DNA from: Clostridia bacterium
Lineage (GTDB): Bacteria > Bacillota_A > Clostridia > Oscillospirales > CAG-272
Assembly (NCBI GenBank): GCA_017632155.1
Contig: JAGBRZ010000162.1
Location: forward strand, 1-28,326
Length of the DNA: 28,326 bases
Direction of reading: 5' to 3'
Shown here: positions 21,678 through 28,326 of the stretch, in pieces
Numbering within the stretch: the stretch's first letter is position 1
Layout: the number at the start of each line of letters is the position of its first letter
The notes under the pieces: generated by a model
What the model was told of the DNA's origin: nothing
Databases searched by the model: none
Seen by the model: the letters and a program-made list of their open reading frames with translations, nothing else
Program-made: the position numbers and the translations under genes

Positions 21678-24123
21678 GATTTTTGCCTCTTATGGTTGTG
21701 ATATCTGCCGCAGGATTCTTGATGATAACGCCCGAAAGTGTGTTCTCGAATCCATCGTCGCCCTTGTCATTTTCCGCAAATACCTCGTCAGAGGGAGCGG
21801 ATACAAGCGCGTGTGAGAGAACCTCATCCGCGTGGCGGCAGGTGATGAATTTAATGTTTGCGCGAACCTCTTCATCCACTTCCTCGAGATTTACCTCGTT
21901 GTCGGCGGGGATGAGCACGGTCTTGATGCCCGCGGCATAAGCAGCCATCGTCTTTTCGCGGAGTCCGCCAATGGCAAGAACTCTGCCGGTGAGGGTGACC
22001 TCACCCGTCATAGCCACGTCGTGACGAACGGGAATGCCCGAAAGAGCCGAGCAGAGCGCCGTTGTCATAGTTACGCCTGCAGAAGGACCGTCCTTCGGAA
22101 CCGCACCCTCGGGAACGTGGATATGTATGTCTTTGGTTTTATAAAAATCGGCAGGTATACCGTATTTTGAAGCGATCGAGCGGATGTATGTGAGAGCCGC
22201 CTTTGCGGATTCCTTCATAACGTCGCCGAGAGAGCCCGTAAGCTCAAGCTTTCCGGTTCCCTCAAGAACCGCAACCTCAACCTTGAGCATATCTCCGCCA
22301 ACCTCGGTGTACGCAAGACCGTTTACAACGCCAACAAGGTCTTCTTTCGCAGAAAGCTCGGGAAGGATCTTTCTGCCTCCGAGATAGGATGCAACATCCT
22401 TCTGATCAATGCTGACTCGCTTGATAGAGCCCTCTGATTCAACGATCTTTTTAGCCGCCTTACGGCAAAGCTCAGCAACCGTGCGCTCAAGATTACGAAC
22501 GCCCGCCTCACGGGTGTAGCAATCGATGATCTCATATATTGCCTCATCGGTCATTCTGAACTTGCGACCGTCAAGACCGTGGCGCTTTGACTGCTTGGGG
22601 AGCAGATGATTTCTTGCAATAGAAAGCTTTTCACGGCGTGTGTAGCTTGAAAGCTCAATGACCTCCATACGGTCGAGCAGAGGACGCGGGATGGTATCAA
22701 GAGTATTTGCCGTGGTGATGAACAGACATTCCGAAAGGTCAAAATCAAGCTCGATAAAGTGATCGCGGAAGGTCTTATTCTGTTCGGGGTCAAGAACCTC
22801 GAGAAGAGCGGATGCGGGATCTCCGCGCGAATCGGACGTGAGCTTGTCGATCTCGTCAAGAAGCATAAGAGGGTTCTTGACTCCAACCTTTTCCATAGCC
22901 GCCATAATGCGTCCGGGCATAGAAGCAACGTATGTCTTTCTGTGTCCGCGGATATCCGACTCGTCGTGAATACCGCCAAGGGAAACACGGATATATTTGC
23001 GGTTCATCGCGTTTGCGATAGAAGCCGCGATGGATGTCTTTCCCGTGCCGGGAGGGCCCACAAGGCAGATGATCTGATTTTTAAGATCGGGCGAAAGCTG
23101 CTTGACGGCAAGATATTCAAGGATGCGCTCCTTGACCTTCTTCATTCCGTCGTGATCGGCGTCAAGGATCTTCTTTGCCGCCGCAACGCTTACGCGGTCA
23201 TTTGTTCGCTTGTTCCAGGGAAGCTCGAGAACTGTTTCGATATAGTTGCGAAGAACCGCAGCCTCGGCAGAGCCGAAGGGAGTCTTTGAAAGGCGGTCGT
23301 TTTCCTTGAAGAGCTTTTCGCGAACTTCATCCGGAATGTCTGCGTTTCTGATCTTTGCGGTGCAGTCATCGGGATCGTCCTCATTCATACCAAGCTCATC
23401 CTCAATGATCTTGAGTTGCTCGCGAAGATAATATTCGCGCTGACCCTGAACGATTCTTCCTCTTGCCTTTTCCTGAATTTCGTGCTCGTAGCGCATAAGA
23501 TCGCATTCGTTTTTAAGTACGCTTATAAGGAGCTCGCAGCGGTCAAACGGATCAAATTCTTCAAGGATCGCCTGCTTATCGGGCTGGCGAACGAGGACGG
23601 CAGATGCGATAAAATCGCAGAGAAGAGAGGGATCCGCCATCTTTGAAGCTTCTGTACGAATGGCGCTTGAAGCCTTTCCGACGAATTCAAGCATCTCTTC
23701 AAGCGCGTCGAGAAGCTTGCGGCAATATGCCTCGCCGCGTACTCCGCCGTTGTCGGCAAGAGATATCTCTTTGGCTATCAAAGTGGCAGTTGCGATCTTG
23801 CCCGTGCGTCTGTAATCAATGACTGACGCGCGTGCGCGGCATTCACAAAGAAGATGAATGCTTCCGTCGTTGTTGACACTCTGCCTGATCTTTGCAACGG
23901 TTCCCACGCGGCAAAGATTATCGGGAAATTCGTTTTCGGCAAGCTCGCTGTCCTCGGAAACGAGGAATACCATCATACCTGCCCCGGCAGCGGCTTCAAC
24001 AGCGGCGGCAGCCTCTTTGCTGTCTGATTCAAAATCTATAGGGAAGGGCGGAAATGCAACCGCATCGCCCAGGGGAACTACGGGAAGCGTGAGTTTATCG
24101 ATTTTTTCTGTGTATTGCGACAT
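21667..24123 (-). CDS. lon: ATP-dependent protease La (Lon)
   Basis: An 818-residue AAA+ serine protease that degrades misfolded and regulatory proteins in the cytoplasm. The N-terminal substrate-recognition domain (about 12-200) leads through a coiled coil containing [18 protein letters not shown] to the ATPase: Walker A GPPGTGKT (356-363), Walker [11 protein letters not shown] (about 419-428). The protease domain carries the Ser681 nucleophile in [10 protein letters not shown] and Lys724 in GLREK. An acidic/basic tail of about 40 residues follows the usual end. The ATG at 24123 has AAAGGA 8 bases upstream. No CIRCE or CtsR operator is seen. It heads the nine-gene minus-strand cluster. Confidence 0.97.
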   Translation of the reverse strand: MSQYTEKIDKLTLPVVPLGDAVAFPPFPIDFESDSKEAAAAVEAAAGAGMMVFLVSEDSELAENEFPDNLCRVGTVAKIRQSVNNDGSIHLLCECRARASVIDYRRTGKIATATLIAKEISLADNGGVRGEAYCRKLLDALEEMLEFVGKASSAIRTEASKMADPSLLCDFIASAVLVRQPDKQAILEEFDPFDRCELLISVLKNECDLMRYEHEIQEKARGRIVQGQREYYLREQLKIIEDELGMNEDDPDDCTAKIRNADIPDEVREKLFKENDRLSKTPFGSAEAAVLRNYIETVLELPWNKRTNDRVSVAAAKKILDADHDGMKKVKERILEYLAVKQLSPDLKNQIICLVGPPGTGKTSIAASIANAMNRKYIRVSLGGIHDESDIRGHRKTYVASMPGRIMAAMEKVGVKNPLMLLDEIDKLTSDSRGDPASALLEVLDPEQNKTFRDHFIELDFDLSECLFITTANTLDTIPRPLLDRMEVIELSSYTRREKLSIARNHLLPKQSKRHGLDGRKFRMTDEAIYEIIDCYTREAGVRNLERTVAELCRKAAKKIVESEGSIKRVSIDQKDVASYLGGRKILPELSAKEDLVGVVNGLAYTEVGGDMLKVEVAVLEGTGKLELTGSLGDVMKESAKAALTYIRSIASKYGIPADFYKTKDIHIHVPEGAVPKDGPSAGVTMTTALCSALSGIPVRHDVAMTGEVTLTGRVLAIGGLREKTMAAYAAGIKTVLIPADNEVNLEEVDEEVRANIKFITCRHADEVLSHALVSAPSDEVFAENDKGDDGFENTLSGVIIKNPAADITTIRGKNHGN

Positions 24124-24189
24124 TTATTTATCCTTTCGGTGCGCGTTTTGCACATAAGCGCGCAGAGTTTGTATTTATATTATTATAAT

Positions 24190-24195
24190 ATTATA
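24190..24195 (-). promoter_or_regulatory. Likely -10 box for lon and the downstream cluster
   Basis: Minus strand TATAAT, about 67 bases before the lon ATG. The best -35 candidate at 17 bp is poor (TAGATT). The leader RNA can form a 6-bp stem (24140-24145 with 24159-24164) just upstream of the ribosome binding site. Confidence 0.5.
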
Positions 24196-24365
24196 GCATA
24201 CAATTTGAAAAAAATCTATACATTAATGAAAGTTTTATTAAAAAAAGTGAAAATTAGCTGTGGCAAGGGTTGGGCTTGGTTAATGAATAATTTGGTTATA
24301 TTGACTTAAAACGCTATTGGCTTTTTGTAACATTTGACGTGTCGCACCAACTGTCGTTGTGAAAG

Positions 24366-24432
24366 TGCACTAAAAACTGTGCATATTTGAGCTTAAAATT
24401 CTACATTGTTGCTTTTGCACGAAAAAAAGTGC
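24366..24432. promoter_or_regulatory. Pair of TGCAC-N8-GTGCA dyads, candidate operators
   Basis: Dyad A is TGCAC (24366-24370), 8 bases, GTGCA (24379-24383). Dyad B is TGCAC (24416-24420), 8 bases, GTGC (24429-24432). The same half-sites and spacing recur exactly 50 bp apart, and both spacers are A-rich. Dyad B ends 21 bp before the -35 box at 24454. This is the layout of a regulator binding twice on one face of the helix, but no regulator is identified. Confidence 0.45.
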
Positions 24433-24453
24433 GAATATTCGTCATTTTTAACA

Positions 24454-24482
24454 TTTACTTTTTGCCGAAAATGTAGTATAAT
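24454..24482 (+). promoter_or_regulatory. Promoter of the structured RNA
   Basis: TTTACT (24454-24459), 17-bp spacer, TATAAT (24477-24482). The expected start is near 24489. No coding start with a ribosome binding site follows before the terminator. Confidence 0.72.
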
Positions 24483-24488
24483 GTCGGT

Positions 24489-24637
24489 ACGCAACGCAAT
24501 AGCGTCGCGGCCTCGAATGCACAACGGTCACCTTTTTCTGCGGACTATCAAGCTTATGATATGTTTAAAACGCGGAGATCGGTCACCGTTGTTGCTTTTT
24601 ATATGATTTTTGCAGCATCAAAAATGCTGCTTTTTCT
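24489..24637 (+). ncRNA. Candidate structured non-coding RNA, about 150 nt
   Basis: Bounded by a good promoter and an intrinsic terminator, with no plausible frame inside. The main fold is a long rod: 24519-24532 pairs with 24581-24595 (13 bp, one bulge, one C-C mismatch), a 2x2 internal loop, then an 8-bp stem (24535-24542 with 24571-24578), and an apical TATCA/TGATA hairpin (about 24546-24561). A small ACGC-AATA-GCGT hairpin sits near the 5' end (24494-24505). I could not match it to SRP RNA (no GGAA-type tip), tmRNA, RNase P or a riboswitch; 6S RNA cannot be confirmed. Start position is inferred from the -10 box. Confidence 0.55.
24612..24637 (+). terminator. Intrinsic terminator of the structured RNA
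   Basis: Perfect 7-bp arms GCAGCAT (24612-24618) and ATGCTGC (24624-24630), loop CAAAA, then TTTTTCTGTTTTTTT. An earlier T run at 24596-24600 after the rod stem might end some transcripts sooner. Confidence 0.85.
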
Positions 24638-24676
24638 GTTTTTTTATGAAAAAGACAGTGAATTATCAATAAATTA

Positions 24677-24705
24677 TTGACAATTAATTAAAAAGTATGT
24701 ATAAT
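24677..24705 (+). promoter_or_regulatory. Promoter of the solute-binding lipoprotein gene
   Basis: TTGACA (24677-24682), 17-bp spacer, TATAAT (24700-24705), followed by a 45-base leader and GAGG before the ATG. Confidence 0.85.
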
Positions 24706-24757
24706 ATTAGCATCAGCTCAAAACGTGAGTTGAAATTTTGATTTTAAGAGGTCAGTT

Positions 24758-26266
24758 ATGAAAAAAACTACATTGAGATTCACTTCACTTTTTTTGATCT
24801 GTTTGATCCTTTTGACTTCATGTGCTTTTGTTTCCTGCGCCGATACCGGCAGTGAAAACGATCAAACTTCCGCTACCCCTGCAGCAACCCAAAACACGCC
24901 CGATACTGCCGAGGTGACCGAGGCGGATACAACCCCCGTCTTCACCGAAGCAAACTACGGCGGCGAGAATTTCGTGGTTATTTCCCGCAGCCCTACTGCG
25001 TCATCCTATCCTGCTTTTTATATAGGAACCGAAGAGCCTACCGACGTAATGAGCTCTGCTGTCTATACCAGAAATATCAATACCGAAGAGAAGTACGGCA
25101 TAAAGATCGAACAGATGGTGGGCGACAAGATATCCACGAGTGTCAGAAACGGTGTTGATTCGGGTATGCTTGAGTTTGACGTTATCCTCGATCAGCGTGA
25201 AAATCTCGCTTCGCTTGCTATGAGCGGATATCTTTACGATTTTAATTCGCTTAATATAGATTACACAAGACCTTGGTGGGATACTAACTGCGCCGAGGGA
25301 TATGAGATCGGCGGCAAGCTTTTCATTATGGCGAACGATACCAGCGTCAGCAACCTTGCAGGTGCAAGATTCTTCTTCTTTAACAAAAATCTTATCAAGG
25401 ACTATCAGCTTACAAGCCCCCACACCTATATTCAGGAAAATAAATGGACGATTGATAATTTCCTTTCTCTTGTAAATGCTGTATATACCGATGACGGCGA
25501 CGGTGTAAGAACCGGATCGGATGTTTACGGACTCCTTATGGAAACCGGCGCAACGAACGGAAATGCAATACATATGCTCGTAGGTTGCGGAGTTAAATTC
25601 TCCGAAAAGGATGATAACGATAAGCTTGTCATTAACCTTGATCTTGACAAGATAGATAATATTTTCGGAAAACTTTCAGCTGTTTTGAAGGGCGAAACTT
25701 GTCTTACATATTCAGATGCATCTAACGGAGCGGAATATTCCGAATTCGGAAACAAATATAACTATTGCAGAAATCTGTTCGCACAGGATCATTTCTTGTT
25801 TGTGCAGGGAAATATGGGCGTTTCTAATCAGATGAGCGATATGGATGGCGACGGATACGGTATTGCCCCCAACCCCAAATTCTCGGAAGATCAGGAATCA
25901 TATTATCATAAGATGGATAAGCTTTCCAATATCTGGGGTATTCCCAATTCCGAAACTATCAACTATGAAATGGTTGCAAACGTTATGGATTATTGGGCAT
26001 ATGAATCCAGCAGAACTGTAATGCCCGCTTACTATGAGATCACCATAAAGACCAGACGTATCAACGATCCTTACGATACCATTATGCTTGATACGATCAA
26101 GTCTACGATCTTTTATGACATTTCCGAAGTGTTCGGTATCGACGTTACCACCGCGCTTTGGAACGGATTTTCAAACAATGCTCTTGCATCTGCTTGGGCA
26201 ACTCAAAGCAAGGCTATCAACAGACAGCTTACTACATTCAACAACGATATAGAAAAGCTTGGATAA
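24758..26266 (+). CDS. Extracellular solute-binding lipoprotein (ABC transporter type)
   Basis: A 502-residue exported protein. The signal peptide ends in the lipobox LLTSC with Cys22, followed by a Thr/Ala/Asp-rich linker to about residue 60. The body has the alternating pattern of family 1 type solute-binding proteins: GGENFVVISR, an ALxxGYLYDFNSL-like segment, WWDTNCAEGYEIGGKLFIMANDTS (key: paired Trp and the GKLF turn), a KNLIKDYQL helix and WTIDNFLSLV. Such proteins usually deliver sugars to an ABC importer, but no permease gene lies within the window on either side, so it is an orphan here. GAGG lies 7 bases before the ATG. It has its own promoter and terminator. Ligand unknown. Confidence 0.82.
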   Translation: MKKTTLRFTSLFLICLILLTSCAFVSCADTGSENDQTSATPAATQNTPDTAEVTEADTTPVFTEANYGGENFVVISRSPTASSYPAFYIGTEEPTDVMSSAVYTRNINTEEKYGIKIEQMVGDKISTSVRNGVDSGMLEFDVILDQRENLASLAMSGYLYDFNSLNIDYTRPWWDTNCAEGYEIGGKLFIMANDTSVSNLAGARFFFFNKNLIKDYQLTSPHTYIQENKWTIDNFLSLVNAVYTDDGDGVRTGSDVYGLLMETGATNGNAIHMLVGCGVKFSEKDDNDKLVINLDLDKIDNIFGKLSAVLKGETCLTYSDASNGAEYSEFGNKYNYCRNLFAQDHFLFVQGNMGVSNQMSDMDGDGYGIAPNPKFSEDQESYYHKMDKLSNIWGIPNSETINYEMVANVMDYWAYESSRTVMPAYYEITIKTRRINDPYDTIMLDTIKSTIFYDISEVFGIDVTTALWNGFSNNALASAWATQSKAINRQLTTFNNDIEKLG

Positions 26267-26281
26267 GTAAGTGATATTAAA

Positions 26282-26321
26282 AATAAAGCTCGGAAGATCA
26301 CATGAAATTCCGAGCTTTATT
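26282..26321. terminator. Bidirectional terminator after the lipoprotein gene
   Basis: 14-bp perfect arms (26282-26295, 26308-26321) with a 12-base loop, between convergent genes ending at 26266 and 26328. Confidence 0.82.
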
Positions 26322-26327
26322 GTTTAC

Positions 26328-27182
26328 TTATTTGATTTTACCGTCTCTCAAATCTCTCATATTCTGAGTGAGCTCTTCGGGAGTGATCGGATCATCCTCC
26401 GCTCTGTTCTTGGCTTTGGAAGGAACTTCGTACATAAGAGGACCTTCGTATCCGCGCGCAACGAGAGCATCAACAATGTCGTTCCACTTGTTGATGCCCG
26501 TACCGGGAAGGGTGTGTCTTTCGTCAAGAACACCGTTTTCGTCGCGATAGTAGTCGGAAATATGTACCGAAAGGAGCTCAAGGCCCGCATCGGCAACGTT
26601 GTTGATGTAGTCAACGTTGTCCTCGATAAGGTTGTGGTTAGTATCGAATATAACGCCGGCACCCGTATCCTTAACAAGAGCAATCATTTCATCGGAAGTT
26701 CTTGTAAGACAGGTTCTGGGGAGATTTTCAACCGCAAGGCGAACGCCGTTCTCGTTTGCAACCTCTGCAAGCTCAATGATGGCTTCACGGGAAAGGCGGA
26801 GTCTTTCGGGGCGATCCTCGTCTGCGATGGGTTCTGACGAGGGGTGAAGAACGATTACCTTTGCACCCGCGCGAGCAGCAGCTTCGATAAGAGTGCGATT
26901 GGTGGTAATGGTGATAGCGCGCATCTCTTTGTCCATATTCGAAATATCAAGCTTGCGTGAGAAGGGAAGATGGAATGACCAAGGCTCAAGTCCGCTCTTT
27001 CTTACAGTGTCAAGTATCTTTTCCGCATTCTTCGGAAAATTGCAGTTTCTCATATAGAAGATATAGTTTCCGGTGTATTCAAGGTAATCAAGGCCTGCTT
27101 TGGCAAGAGGTGCAAGCTTTTCCTCGGTAAGGCTTCCGGTAAAACAGCTCGAAGAGCCGATCTTCATGTCTTCACGTTTCAT
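26328..27182 (-). CDS. Sugar phosphate isomerase/epimerase-like TIM-barrel protein
   Basis: A 284-residue soluble protein of the AP endonuclease 2/xylose isomerase-like TIM-barrel superfamily. Strand-end residues typical of the metal site are visible: LHP (strand 4), VENLP (Glu), FDTNH (Asp and His), SVHISDYY (His, Asp) and the final MYEVPS (Glu). These bind a divalent metal in epimerases and isomerases. The substrate is not evident. GGAG lies 9 bases before the ATG; a nearby second ATG (residue 6) is possible but worse placed. It is a single-gene unit with its own promoter; the neighbouring solute-binding lipoprotein hints at sugar metabolism. Confidence 0.87.
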   Translation of the reverse strand: MKREDMKIGSSSCFTGSLTEEKLAPLAKAGLDYLEYTGNYIFYMRNCNFPKNAEKILDTVRKSGLEPWSFHLPFSRKLDISNMDKEMRAITITTNRTLIEAAARAGAKVIVLHPSSEPIADEDRPERLRLSREAIIELAEVANENGVRLAVENLPRTCLTRTSDEMIALVKDTGAGVIFDTNHNLIEDNVDYINNVADAGLELLSVHISDYYRDENGVLDERHTLPGTGINKWNDIVDALVARGYEGPLMYEVPSKAKNRAEDDPITPEELTQNMRDLRDGKIK

Positions 27183-27223
27183 ATTAAATTCTCCTTGATA
27201 TATAATTGGTATTTACCGATATT

Positions 27224-27252
27224 ATTTTATCATCGTGCGGCGCGATTGTCAA
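27224..27252 (-). promoter_or_regulatory. Promoter of the TIM-barrel gene
   Basis: Minus strand: TTGACA (27252-27247), 17-bp spacer, TAAAAT (27229-27224), about 40 bases before the start codon. Confidence 0.82.
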
Positions 27253-27311
27253 GCAATTTCGCAAAAAAGAAAAATATTTTGAAAAAGTCGAAAAAATATT
27301 TCAAAAACCTA

Positions 27312-27340
27312 TTGACAAAAGCGCAGAGGTGTGGTATAAT
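27312..27340 (+). promoter_or_regulatory. Promoter of the infC-rpmI-rplT operon
   Basis: TTGACA (27312-27317), 17-bp spacer, TATAAT (27335-27340) with an extended TGG. The start is expected near 27347. Confidence 0.87.
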
Positions 27341-27346
27341 TTATCG

Positions 27347-27492
27347 GAAATAAAGAAGAACTCTCCGTTCTCACCCTGCCGCAAGGGCGCGCAGGTGTTA
27401 ATAATTTCAAACTGTTCCTTTATGGGGGCAGTATGATCTTGTGCGGCACGGAGTTTCTTCGTGTCATTTTTAATTTTCGGAGGTGAGCTGTT
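27347..27492 (+). promoter_or_regulatory. infC leader with attenuator (L20-leader type)
   Basis: The 145-nt leader holds a terminator, GGCACG (27445-27450) with CGTGTC (27460-27465), followed by T5 at 27467-27471. A competing fold pairs 27356-27367 with 27449-27459, the loop and 5' edge of the terminator. A third hairpin, CACCCTGC with GCAGGTG around 27372-27396, sits between. In Bacillus the operon is shut down by L20 through such premature termination; the same role here is inferred from position and architecture. Confidence 0.7.
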
Positions 27493-28008
27493 ATAGCTGC
27501 AAAAGAATTACTCGTAAACGAGAGCATTAAGGCTAAAGAAGTACGAGTTATCGGACCTGAAGGTGAACAGATCGGCATAATGTCTTCCGACAACGCCCTT
27601 CGCACCGCATATGACAAGGGTCTCGACCTTGTCCTCATTTCCCCCAATGCACAGCCCCCCGTATGTCGCATAGTTGACTACGGCCGCTATCGCTATGAGC
27701 AGGAAAAGAGAGAGAAGGAAGCAAAGAAAAAGCAGAATATCATCGAGGTCAAGGAGGTACAGCTTTCCTGCCGTATCGAGAACCACGACTTCGAAACCAA
27801 GGTCAAGCATGCAATGCGTTTCCTCGGTGAAGGCAATAAGGTTAAGGTCGTATTGCGTTTCCGCGGACGTGAGATGAGCCATCAGGAGATCGGCAAGGAG
27901 ATCCTTGAGCGTTTCCGTGAAGCTGTAAGCGAGGCAGGAACAGTCGATAAGACTCCTAATCTCGAAGGCAAGCTTATGACCATGATAGTAAACCCTATTA
28001 AAAAATAA
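27493..28008 (+). CDS. infC: Translation initiation factor IF-3, AUA start codon
   Basis: A 171-residue IF-3, which keeps the 30S subunit free and proofreads start codons. The N-domain begins LLVNESIKAKEVRVIGPEG and continues to PPVCRIVDYGRYRYEQ; a lysine-rich linker joins the C-domain with EVQLSCRIENHDFETKV, KVVLRFRGREMSH and the PNLEGKLMTMIV end. The first in-frame ATG (27580) would delete 29 conserved residues. The only site with a proper ribosome binding site, GGAGG at 27479-27483, places ATA at 27493 as start (9-base spacing). Rare AUU/AUC/AUA starts are a known hallmark of infC, used for feedback by IF-3 itself. Confidence 0.93.
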   Translation: MAAKELLVNESIKAKEVRVIGPEGEQIGIMSSDNALRTAYDKGLDLVLISPNAQPPVCRIVDYGRYRYEQEKREKEAKKKQNIIEVKEVQLSCRIENHDFETKVKHAMRFLGEGNKVKVVLRFRGREMSHQEIGKEILERFREAVSEAGTVDKTPNLEGKLMTMIVNPIKK

Positions 28009-28016
28009 GTCAACCT

Positions 28017-28047
28017 GCCGCACGCGCGGCTCCCTCGGCAATGCCGA
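28017..28047 (+). promoter_or_regulatory. Tandem short hairpins between infC and rpmI
   Basis: GCCGC/GCGGC (28017-28021, 28026-28030) and TCGGC/GCCGA (28035-28039, 28043-28047). Neither is followed by a T run, so termination is unlikely; they may be RNA processing or L20-binding elements. Confidence 0.35.
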
Positions 28048-28084
28048 ATACAAAGAAAAATAATTTAGTACAGGAGATACAAAA

Positions 28085-28279
28085 ATGGGAAAAGTTAAGA
28101 CACACAAGGCCTCTGCAAAGCGTTTCTCTGTAACCGGAAACGGCAAGGTTAAGATGAACCACTCGAATCACCGTCATAAGCTCGGTCTTAAGGACCAGAA
28201 GAGAAAGAGACATCTTCGTACCGGCGATTACGTAAACGGCAAGATGGCTGCAAACATCCGTGCACTCATCCAGAAGTAA
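28085..28279 (+). CDS. rpmI: Ribosomal protein bL35
   Basis: A 64-residue basic protein of the large ribosomal subunit. The KTHKASAKRFSVTGNGKV start, the histidine-rich NHRHKLG centre and KRKRHLR are typical, and the length is normal. AGGAG lies 7 bases before the ATG. It is the second gene of the infC-rpmI-rplT operon, 76 bases after infC. Confidence 0.97.
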   Translation: MGKVKTHKASAKRFSVTGNGKVKMNHSNHRHKLGLKDQKRKRHLRTGDYVNGKMAANIRALIQK

Positions 28280-28313
28280 TCGGAACGCGAAAGAATTTTA
28301 GGAGGAAAGAATA

Positions 28314-28326
28314 ATGGCAAGAATTA
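28314..28326 (+). CDS. rplT: Ribosomal protein bL20, first codons only
   Basis: ATG at 28314 preceded by AGGAGG, reading MARI before the window ends. MARIK is the usual L20 start, and the position after rpmI is the conserved operon order. The rest lies beyond the right edge. Confidence 0.85.

Noticed and set aside
24115..24309. Small plus-strand frames in the lon upstream gap
   Set aside because: They have AT-rich random composition, no ribosome binding site and overlap the lon promoter and start.
24489..24637. Structured RNA as SRP RNA, tmRNA or RNase P RNA
   Set aside because: No GGAA-type tetraloop with the conserved SRP tip, no alanine-tRNA-like ends or tag frame, and far too short for RNase P.

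Overview
The window looks like a chromosomal segment from an anaerobic, spore-lineage Firmicute of class Clostridia, probably gut-associated. The grounds are Spo0A, a GerW/YtfJ-family sporulation protein, a T-box leader on valS, strong GGAGG-type ribosome binding sites, very regular TTGACA-17-TATAAT promoters and an infC-rpmI-rplT operon with a transcription-attenuation leader. No phage, transposase, CRISPR array or rRNA is visible. Genus cannot be fixed from the sequence alone.

Layout. Bases 1-860 hold the end of a peptidase T gene, a tRNA 3'-end remnant and an intact tRNA-Leu(UAG) on the minus strand whose leader can base-pair with the tRNA itself. Next come a HAD phosphatase and a nicotinamidase-like cysteine hydrolase in one operon (+), a DUF2974 alpha/beta hydrolase (-) and a CorC/HlyC-type membrane protein (-). 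Then follow the Val T-box and valS (+), a DUF4349 lipoprotein (+) and L-asparaginase (-).

Bases 10237-13865 are a four-gene plus-strand operon: a CpsB-like PHP protein that has lost most of its metal ligands, a MoxR AAA+ ATPase, a DUF58 protein and a small membrane protein resembling only the C-terminal DUF4129 end of TgpA-type transglutaminases. The usual transglutaminase is absent. A beta-propeller-like gene and spo0A follow on the minus strand.

Bases 15706-24123 are a compact minus-strand cluster transcribed lon, engB, M50 site-2 protease, scpA, scpB, DUF2953, gerW, dacF, rluB. It combines protein quality control, ribosome assembly, chromosome condensation and sporulation/wall functions. 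An AU-rich RNA hairpin touches the dacF Shine-Dalgarno.

Bases 24124-24757 contain no credible gene. They hold a promoter, a strongly structured RNA of about 150 nt ending in a clean intrinsic terminator, and two matched dyads 50 bp apart upstream of that promoter; this is the best candidate here for an undescribed element. After it come an orphan solute-binding lipoprotein, a TIM-barrel sugar isomerase/epimerase-like protein (-), and infC (with an AUA start codon), rpmI and the first codons of rplT.
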